Below the pieces are notes generated by a model. That model was given only the letters and a program-made list of their open reading frames with translations, made no database searches and was not told the DNA's origin. From Gracilariopsis chorda (taxonomy: Eukaryota; Rhodophyta; Florideophyceae; Gracilariales; Gracilariaceae), in contig NBIV01000019.1 of the NCBI GenBank assembly GCA_003194525.1, positions 1 to 64,000 on the forward strand: a DNA stretch of 64,000 nucleotides. The letters run 5' to 3'. Below, one piece after another: positions 56,479 through 64,000 of this stretch. Position numbers and translations under genes: made by a program. Every line of letters starts with the position of its first letter. Within the stretch, counting starts at the first letter, position 1.

Positions 56479-57414
56479 TTACATGGCAGCTTCGGCTTCT
56501 GCCAGCTGTCTAAGAAGCTTTTGAACTATACCCTCAAGGAGGCTTTTCTCTTCTTCTGTGGTGGCTTACGAATGCATTTGCTTTGCTTCATTCAGGGCCT
56601 GTAGAGTAGATCTGGTAGCCCGTGACGCTGTATCCCTTTCTTCGAACGACCGTTCTCTCGTTTCGGACTCTTCAGAGTGAGCATCTCGCTTCTCCTTATT
56701 CGAATTAAGCGCAGAAATGAGGCTCTCGACTCCGACAATGTTTACTTCTCGTGCTTCTGTCTTGCGCCACTTATCTGGATGATACAAAACTGGTTGTCCA
56801 CCAATTCGATAAGGAGATATAGAATCTCCTACGCCTTCTTCCTTTTGTACATCATTACTTAAAGCACACGTGGCTAACAGTTGAAAGTTGGGGTTGAACA
56901 GTAGAAAACAGTGAGCATACATAATGTAGCACTTACCATAAGCAAAGTTTGCAAATGAATCTGGATCACCTTTTCCAGATGCTTCAAATCTTTACACACA
57001 TGTGCCGTAAAGGCTTTTAAATTCGCCAAACTTACGTTTCAGTGCCCCACCGTCGCGCCAGTGAGGATGAAGGGCCGGATCGATCATTCTTATGTCATCC
57101 AACGTAACGCCACCGCACAAGAATGAATTGGCTTGCGCAGTAAGCTGCTCGTCATTAAGTAGTGGTTAAATCGAAGTAGACCACGGATCATCATGCTGTT
57201 TGTCCAGTTCTTCTCCTGACATGCATTTCATTAGACATTGTCTTGCTGCAGTCATCCGCACATCTGCTAAAACATGAAGGAGGCAGCAGTACTCTCCTGC
57301 TTCCAATGGAGGTCTTCTTTCATCACTCAGAGTAACACTGAGGCCATAGAACACAGTACCCAACAAACCAACTGAGAGAATTACATTGCTTATAACTGGT
57401 ATGTCTCCTCTCAC
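56479..57414 (-). pseudogene. Coiled-coil protein pseudogene of unknown family
   Basis: One minus-strand frame runs with only three in-frame stops, all TAA. It reads VISNVILSVGLLGTVFYGL, GVTLDDIRMIDPALHPHWRDG, LKRKFGEFKSLYGT, DVQKEEGVGDSISPYR, then a charged helical end (SEESETRERSFEERD, TEEEKSLLEGIVQKLL) to the TAA at 56479-56481. The HPHWRDG...KRKFGEFKSLY stretch looks like a small DNA-binding or SANT-like helix bundle of the sort carried by transposon second ORFs; the C-terminus is a coiled coil. A GTAAGT...TTAG candidate intron (56936-56874, 63 bp) is possible but unnecessary, because the frame is open through it. Confidence 0.5.
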
Positions 57415-58635
57415 ATATCCAATTTGTTCACTACTGTTTTCCGTTCGAAGAATTTTGACCGTAGTTGAAGGACGATTTTGAGTCCATGTTTGCTAAACAA
57501 TGGCGTTTGGGTTGCTCACTGCCCTCATTATATCTGCCTTGACCATTTATCTCTGTACCATTTTTTGCGCTATAGTGGAATGCTTTGTTGATAATCGAGC
57601 ATTTTGTGCTCCTACAATCTTCAAGCATTTGAGTATGGCTTTCAATTTGGTATTATCCAGTGCAGCAGCTGTTATAATCTCTTGTGGTTCGCCAACGGTA
57701 TTTAGAAGGGTTAGATTTGGACGCTACATTTTATAAAGCTGGCTACGTCGAGGTTAAAGACCGTTATCGGACAAAAAGTGATGTTTGCAATGCTTTTCAG
57801 GCGTTTTGTAGCTTGGTCTTTGCATCCAATTTTCATCCATCTTGTTATGATGTCGAAAGGGATTTTTAGGAGCTTACTCACTAAACAAGAGAATGCATGT
57901 GAGTTAAAATGTTGATGAAATGACTGTGGAATCTTTTGAGCTGCAGACAGAAACGAAACTTGGCTTCCACTTCTTGCAACGTCCCGTCGTTTTATTGGAC
58001 ATTTTCAGATTTTGCTTTCACTATTTCCGCGTAAAGAAAGTCATAGAACGCCCCTTATTTACGCAATTTTTTAGAAAGGTAGGGACACTCAGCTATTGTG
58101 GTGTGTGGCCATCCCATCAAAACTGGCCTCAGCGTATGCCACATAGCAGACTGCACCTGGGATTTAGCCTCACTCCCCTTCAAGTCTGCGCACCGCTTCC
58201 TCTGAAGAATGGTAAAGGTAAGGATCTCTTGGCCCAGTGTGATCCCATTTGGTTCTTGCAGGCAATCTTCTGATTTATGTAAGATCACTCAGGCTTCACT
58301 AGCCCGTGAGCTCTGTATGGCCAACAATACAGATAAGTTACATTTAGCTCGCCTGGCTACCTTCTACCTTTAATAGATCGGTGCTGCCACCCCCACTCAG
58401 CTACCCAGCGTCCATCCTTGAAATTGAGCCCTCGTTGCACTTGCAATAAAAGACTATCCCGCTTGTACTCGATACCTAATTGGTTGTACCACATTCTGGT
58501 CGGCCGACTTAGAATCTGGAAATACACCTATTGGTTTTGGACTAAAGAATTTGGACGGAAGTGTATTTTTGAACACCGTTTGGTACTATGTATCACAAGA
58601 AAACGATTGAGGAAAACTTCATTTTACCAATTGGA
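57415..58635. other. No gene recognised
   Basis: Short ORFs without motif. May include the 5' flank or LTR of the gag-like element that follows, but no LTR boundary was identified. Confidence 0.35.
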
Positions 58636-59781
58636 TATGCCGCAACCGAACAAAAGGTCCAAAGTTTCATCGAGCCAAGGAACTGGCGCGAGCCCGTCCC
58701 ACGGAATCGTTGAACCGATACTGGACAACTTGGAGGAATTATTACGAAGAACTACCGTACAGATCTATGCCGACGATGGGAAACAGACGGCGAGAGATGC
58801 CTCTCCTTCAGTAGCCAATGTGCTAAAGACTCCGTCCCCGGTGAGGCCGAGGACTGATACCACATCTGGAACAAATGGTAGAGAACAACTGTGAAGACAA
58901 ACCTAAGATGGTGGTACCCAAGTTGTAACTGGATGGCATTACCAAGATGGTGACTAACCAAGGTAATCATGAGCTAGGCGATAAAGCAACAGCTTTGGCT
59001 TTTCAATTCCTTGAGCAGGAGGGTCAGGAATACATAGACCAAGTAGTTCAGACGTTTCTGCAGAAACACTGCTTGGTGGCCCCGTACAGCTTGCTAACCA
59101 TCCCTGTAAAGAAGCCAATAAATCAAGGTAGCCCACACTTTTTTTCGATAACGAAGGCTATTTAGCCTTCTCTTGCTATGAAACAAACTCGTGAGAAGCT
59201 TCCCGACCCATTTTGGAGATGGGTACACCTTCAAATAGATGAAGTCCCGGAGTATTTATACCTTACAGAACCAACTGGTAGAACCAAGCAGGGCCCCGAT
59301 ACATGAGACCCTGATAGCTGTGGTTCGTGGAGCTCAGATGGTAAGTAGTGATGGAGACCAAAAAGAAAGAAGACGAATAATAGGAGAAGAAGAAAGAACC
59401 ATGGGTCGGACCGCGACTCCTCGAACTCCAGCACCGGTACGGAGTCGTCGTAGCATAACGAAGAACACGTAAAGGTAGACACCAGATGAAGGACAAACAT
59501 CGTCGGAAGGTTGAGAAAACCTAAAGTGGTAAATCCAAACTGTATGAAGCACTCAATGACAATAAGTCCGACACGGATTCGGACATGGAGGTACGTCAGT
59601 TGTTGAACGATCCATTCACCAAGCCCGTTCATTACAGAACGTACAGGTTACGGAACCTCGATTTTGAGTACAACTCACAGGTAGCTCAGAAGATTGCCAA
59701 GCAATACAAACGTCTTGATTTCCTGGATGATTCTAACTACAGAGGTGATGATGCCATTGCGATCATTGATTTCCTTCAAAG
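58636..59781 (+). mobile_element. Gag-like relic of another LTR retroelement
   Basis: Plus-strand gag-like fossil. It starts MPQPNKRSKVSSSQGTG and ILDNLEELLRRTTVQ, with later blocks FQFLEQEGQEYIDQVVQTF and YRTYRLRNLDFEY, and ends in DDAIAIIDFLQSV, the R-G-D-D-x-I-x-x-I-x-F-L pattern of retroelement capsid domains. The Gypsy element inserts immediately after this point. The relic is broken. Its family (Gypsy or Copia) cannot be fixed without its pol. Confidence 0.5.
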
Positions 59782-60607
59782 TGTGGTGCAATGCCCCAAA
59801 GGGGAAAAACACCGAAAGACGTTCGGGATCTTCCTCTCACGAGGTGACCCAGTTTGGTAGAGCCCTCCCAGAGGTGTCACGGCAAAGCCGGTTTGTAAGA
59901 CCAGGGACACCTGTCGCAACTCGCGCAGGGAGGTGAAGGCGAAGAATCGGTATCCGCGTGAGCGGAGTGTGATCCTCGGTAGAGGTATGTTTCCACGTAA
60001 GTGGGGCTGTGTGAGCAGATGTGCACACGAGGGCCGCGGGTAGCGGGAGGTGCTACCCAAAAAAGGGGAAAAAGGAAGGGCGAAGAGGAGGAAGAGAGGA
60101 CGAAGTGAGTGGCGAGAGCGACGAACAGATACAGCAATGCCGGTCGACAGGACTCCCTATAAAGGGCGAAACACCAATATGATTGGAACAATTATACTCC
60201 CAAGGATGGGCTTCTTTAGATGTGCAAGGGGGTTAGATGTCCCGTGGTTTACGGCGTTTCCCTCCAAGGAGGAGTAGAGCACGCGCGCAAGCGGCAACAA
60301 CTAGAGCCAATTCCCCAGGTTGGGGTCCCTTGTTGGGGAAGGTTTACTGGTGCGACGGCAGTGCGCCGTCGCACTAAGTACTAGCTTCCCAGAAATGGGT
60401 GTGAAAACAATAAATAATATTAACTAAAATACTCCACATTTCGTGGCAACATCCACTACTGTGGCCAACCGCGAATTGACCCAAAACCGTGTCCCACGTG
60501 TCCATACCCACCATTGTGGGGCGTAGTTCATATACACACTACACAACCGATAATATCGGGAAAACGATCAAGTACCAGGAATCCCTCCCTGAGGGCGTTG
60601 CACTTCA
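59782..60607 (-). repeat. 3' LTR of a chromodomain Gypsy element
   Basis: 826 bp. Plus-strand ends TGTGGTGCAATGC and GCGTTGCACTTCA form 13-bp imperfect inverted termini. The inner side (60608-60620) reads on the minus strand as TTAGGGGGGGATA directly before TGAAGTGCAACGC, which is a polypurine tract. That makes this the 3' LTR of a minus-strand element whose 5' LTR lies beyond the window. The left flank CAAAG (59777-59781) should be half of the target duplication. Confidence 0.8.
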
Positions 60608-60770
60608 TATCCCCCCCTAAGATGGGAAAACGACCGCGGACGCGGAGGATTCCCAGACGAAAATGGGTGATAAAAGCGCGTGCTCTGTCTCCGGTTCTCC
60701 GGTAAATCCCTCTGCATCAGAGTAACCAAGCGCACAAACGACAACAACAGCCACCCTCGACAAGGGAGAA

Positions 60771-62450
60771 ATGAACAACGGCAACAACACCAACAACCAC
60801 AGCCAACCTCCGAGACTTCTCGGGCGATACACCACCGGTTTCCGGTCAGTTCCCCTGCCTCAGGGCGATCGACATCCGGTACAACCCGGGAATATGGCTG
60901 CCGCAGCCGACCATCCCTTCGCATTACCACCTTCGGTGGTGTCCTCCGGAACCACTCCGGTGCCCAACTGGCCAACCTACAACACCCTGGTGGGGCTCAA
61001 ACCGATGAATCGGAATCACGCGTCGCGCCTGCGCCTTGCCCCGTGGTTTCACCCGGTCGCTGTCCTCAATGAGGGCTTGGTCACCGCTTATGCGGATGGC
61101 TCAGACACCCTTCCGGGGGATCTGCCCAGAGCAGTCACCACCTCGTGGGATTGGCGTCACCGGATTGCGATTCCGCGTCACCACCTCCGAAGAAATTCGG
61201 GCGAGACCGTCGCTGCGGCGCAGACCGCGTTGACGCGCATGGCGTACCAACGGCAGAGCCGGGCTCCATTCGATGTACCGGTCCCACCGGAGTTTGGCTT
61301 CGACGTTAGCTACTTCCGCACTCGCGGGGAGATTGGGTACGGCGAGAACCTGTTCCGCCTCGAGACCCTCGCTTGGAGGAATTTCCCCGCAGCGCGGCAA
61401 GAAGCCCTTTGTTGGGAGCGACCGATTATTCGGGCGGAGTTCAGGTACGTTCCCCGGCAATACCGGTCCAACTTTCTCCAAAACTTCATCCGCTACGAGT
61501 GGCGTTGGCGATCCCGATTCGGGTATTTCATCCCGTATCAGAACGTGGAGATAGAGCGGATTGCGCCGCCTCACCGACTAGGTCAATATGTAGCACTCCC
61601 CGAGTGGTGGCGCTTCCATGAAGCCTGCCGGGGGTGCTACATAGAACTCCCGCCGGTACTTACGTACGTCGGTTCGCTGCTCATGCAGGATCCCCGGTCG
61701 GGGTTGTGGTCCGTAGTGGTTACGGAGTGGGCGGCCCGCACTGCGGCTTATATCCTCAACGAGGCGTACGACCAGTATCGTCTCTGGTTCCTTCAACCGC
61801 GTGTGCGGGCAGCGATCCAAAACCTGGATCTTCGCATCCCCCTTGGGGGCCAGGCCAACAATGAAGAGGTCCTCCAATTACTTGGGTACATCGACAGCGG
61901 TAGCTGGAGTGAGGTCCCGCTGGAGCAAAGCGGTCGTCTGGATGGCGGCAGCGGTAACACCGGTGGTCCAGGACTCGGTAGAAACACCGCCCTTGCGGGG
62001 GATTTTATCTACTTCAACCCCTGGAAGTTCCGGGAAATTTCCTCCGAGGAGGCGCGCGAGCTTCGCGATGCGCCCCGGCATGTGCCGGAAGTCCACCCGG
62101 TGGGGTATGTCGATTCTGACGACTACTACCGCGCATACGGCGGGGATGACCCAATGGTCGACAACGAACCGGAAGAACCCGGGGAGATGGACGTAGAGGA
62201 AACCGGCCCTAGTGCGGAAGCTTTCCCAGAGGGGGTATCTCCGGCCGAGCGGGCTGCTGACCCTTCGGCGGCAAGTGCCGGACCTTCTCTCCCCAGCGGG
62301 GTGACGGCGAATGAAAACGAGATCATCGCACGTTTTCTCCGGGGTGCCGGTCTTAGCGCTGCCGAGGTATCGGGGGATGTCACCACCATGGCGGACGCGT
62401 TGGCCTACCGCCTCGCTGGTGGTTACGCCCCGGGCAACGGCAAAGAGTGA
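60771..62450 (+). mobile_element. Antisense extra ORF of the Gypsy element (559 codons)
   Basis: Long GC-rich ORF from an ATG at 60771 to a stop at 62450, lying between the pol end and the 3' LTR but on the strand opposite to pol. I recognise no family. The middle (about residues 150-330) is rich in Trp, Tyr and Arg: FGFDVSYFRTRGEIGYGENL, FIRYEWRWRSRFGYFIP, LPEWWRFHEACRGCYIELPP. The N-terminus is Asn/Pro-rich and the C-terminus acidic and Pro/Ala-rich. Extra antisense ORFs in this exact position are known in some plant Gypsy elements of the Tat/Grande kind; that is positional analogy only. It looks whole. Confidence 0.7.
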
Positions 62451-62641
62451 GCCCCTTTTGTCCAGTTTCCTGGTGTTCTTTCCCTGGCTATGCCAGTTAG
62501 TGTAGTGTAGTATTGTGGGGAGCTAGCTGCTCCCTTGAATAAACTTTCCCGTCTAGAACGGTGCTTCTCGGTTGAGTTCCCCGTCTTCGACGGGCCTTGC
62601 CTTGTTATCCTTTCCTATCGCTCTCCGCTCGCGCGGCAACG

Positions 62642-64000
62642 TTACCCAACTTGGGCATTAACCAGCGTGGCTGGGGCTGCAGTTCCCGTTTGACGGTGGT
62701 ATCGCAGGATCTGCGACCGTGGGAGGTGTTCAATTGGCTCCCACGTATCCCCACTGGGGTCGTACCCGTACCAGCGCACGCGGTATTGTAGATTACCATC
62801 CTGGTCCCAGGTGTGTCCGACAAGTCGGTCTACTACGAACTCTCGTTCGTAGACCTGCCGGCCGTGCCGGGTAGTGGTTGTACTCCCTTGCGGGGGCTCC
62901 CCGCTGTGCTGTATAATGTCCCTTAGCAGGGTGTTCGGCGATACCTCCGGCGTTGCCGTGCTCTGTGATAGCGGCCGCTGCTCACGCGGGAAGATATCTC
63001 TCAAGAGGGTGTGTGGTGCCACGGTTTTCACCGGCAAGTCATTCCCCATTGGGGAAGGTTCATTTCTGCTTTCGCGGTATTGCGGGCGAACCGCCAGTCG
63101 GCGGGGGACTTGGGCTCCGCCTACGTGGTTGAGCTCACGAACCGCGAGTTTGCGGGAAGATGACCGCTCCTGCGGGATCGGCATTTCCACAATCCCCTGG
63201 GGGGTCCCGTGCGACACGGTGATTGGGTGGCAAACCGCCTCCCTGCCAGGCGCACGAGCGCTCTGCACCATACGTTCCGGCGATGCCGTGGTGTCCCCAG
63301 CTACTGACGGGTTGCCTGGGGCTAACTCCGGTACACCGGTATTTTGGTCAAAATTCCCCTTTGGGGGGTGCCGGGCAGGTGCCGATGACACCCTTTTCAG
63401 GGGCTTGGCCGCTAAGTGCGGTGCACCGTCTCCACGCGGAGGAGCAGCGTCCGGTTTCGAGCGTGCGATGGCGTGCGCTTTTTCCGACTTCCTCGGTTCT
63501 TCCCCGCAGCGTTGCGGGAGGTGGCGCAAATTATTCCCCGGAACGGGGGCTTCAATTTCGTTGACGACGGGAGGCGTTTCCGGCGCTTGCGGGCCAGGGC
63601 CTGAAGCTTCGGCTGCGGCTTGGCTGCCTTTTTCCCCAGGTGTAGTGTGGGGATTTTCCAGCGGCGCTGGTGTGTCTGGGCGCCTCTTCTCCGCAAGGCA
63701 CGGGTCTGATCGACCTGATTGAACCGCTTCCGCGGGGACTTCCGCCAACGGCGGCTTCGAGGCATCGCCCTGCTCAGGGGATTGAGGGCGATCGTCGCCG
63801 TACTCCCGTAACGGGGATCCTTCCCTGACAGGGGTGTACGGTAGCTGCGTTTCAATTTCCCGTTGCGACGGCGATATCGTTCCTCGAAAACGAGTGTTCT
63901 CCTCCCCCTTCTTAGACGGAGCGGCGGGATAAGGGATAACATTCCCCGCCTGGCGGGTGTAAATTCGCGCTGATAGGCCCGAATTACCCGGCTGAGCCGG
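62642..64000 (-). mobile_element. Gypsy pol C-terminus with chromodomain (runs off window)
   Basis: Minus-strand frame open from the window edge to a TAA at 62642-62644. The far C-terminus is a chromodomain: EFVVDRLVGHTWDQDGNLQY, RVRWYGYDPSGDTWEP, then HLPRSQIL, with the aromatic and Trp residues of chromo folds. It is preceded by a long Pro/Ser/Arg-rich spacer with repeated TLLRDIF/TLLRDII segments. Chromodomains at the end of integrase mark chromoviruses and are thought to steer insertion to particular histone marks. Catalytic pol domains lie outside the window. This visible part looks whole. Confidence 0.8.

Noticed and set aside
56874-56936. 63-bp intron with GTAAGT...TTAG in the coiled-coil pseudogene
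   Set aside because: The length is a multiple of three, the frame is open through it and it reads like protein (YAHCFLLFNPNFQLL). Splicing is not needed.
63412-63942. Arg/Lys-rich minus-strand ORF near the right edge
   Set aside because: It is another frame of the Gypsy pol spacer. The frame ending in the chromodomain continues open to the window edge.

Overview
This is a repeat-rich nuclear stretch from a eukaryote with few introns. The best guess is a florideophyte red alga (Chondrus-like). That is a low-to-moderate confidence inference from the compact, mostly intron-free genes, one short intron with a perfect TACTAAC branch site, and the mixture of Plavaka, pogo, Harbinger, hAT, Helitron, LINE, Copia and chromodomain-Gypsy elements. 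There is no bacterial operon structure, no rRNA and no CRISPR array.

Layout. 0.5-6.0 kb: a divergent pair, with a minus-strand two-ORF unit of unknown function facing a plus-strand Plavaka-type (CACTA clan) transposase. A small decayed Plavaka scrap lies at 7.3 kb. 8.9-9.1 kb: a cluster of six GGCGTAC/GTACGCC motifs. 11.0-13.2 kb: a badly decayed Helitron Rep-helicase. 14.45-15.54 kb: a pseudogene of a secreted metallo-beta-lactamase-fold hydrolase. 15.7-16.6 kb: an intact gene for an unrecognised protein with two copies of a cysteine-containing LWPKFDVPL module. 21.6-21.9 kb: a small secreted ten-cysteine protein with a TATA box. 23.1-24.7 kb: a membrane-anchored or secreted GMC oxidoreductase, with palindromic hairpin sequence on either side. 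27.2-27.7 kb: a hAT-type element with target duplications. 28.9-32.5 kb: a secreted Pro/Ser/Glu repeat protein with about 43 tandem 24-bp units and one clear intron, plus a pseudogene paralogue next to it. 33.9 kb: a tRNA-Cys(GCA) of organellar appearance. 34.3-37.0 kb: a LINE with a duplicated RNase H half-module. 37.6 kb: a 182-bp hAT MITE. 37.96-44.2 kb: a Copia element carrying a solo Gypsy LTR. 46.2-52.0 kb: two pogo-type transposases and a Harbinger transposase, each mildly damaged. 53-57.4 kb: fragments including leucine-rich repeats and a coiled-coil pseudogene. 58.6-64 kb: a gag-like relic interrupted by a minus-strand chromodomain Gypsy element. That element carries an extra 559-codon ORF in antisense between pol and its 3' LTR.

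How it fits together. Most of the window is a graveyard of nested mobile elements with a few host genes surviving between them. The host products that can be read (GMC oxidoreductase, ten-cysteine peptide, Pro/Ser/Glu repeat protein, MBL-fold hydrolase) all carry an N-terminal secretory or anchor sequence, so the locus is biased toward secreted or extracellular-matrix functions. The best candidates for something undescribed are the antisense ORF of the Gypsy element, the LWPKFDVPL module protein, and the tandem RNase H module in the LINE.
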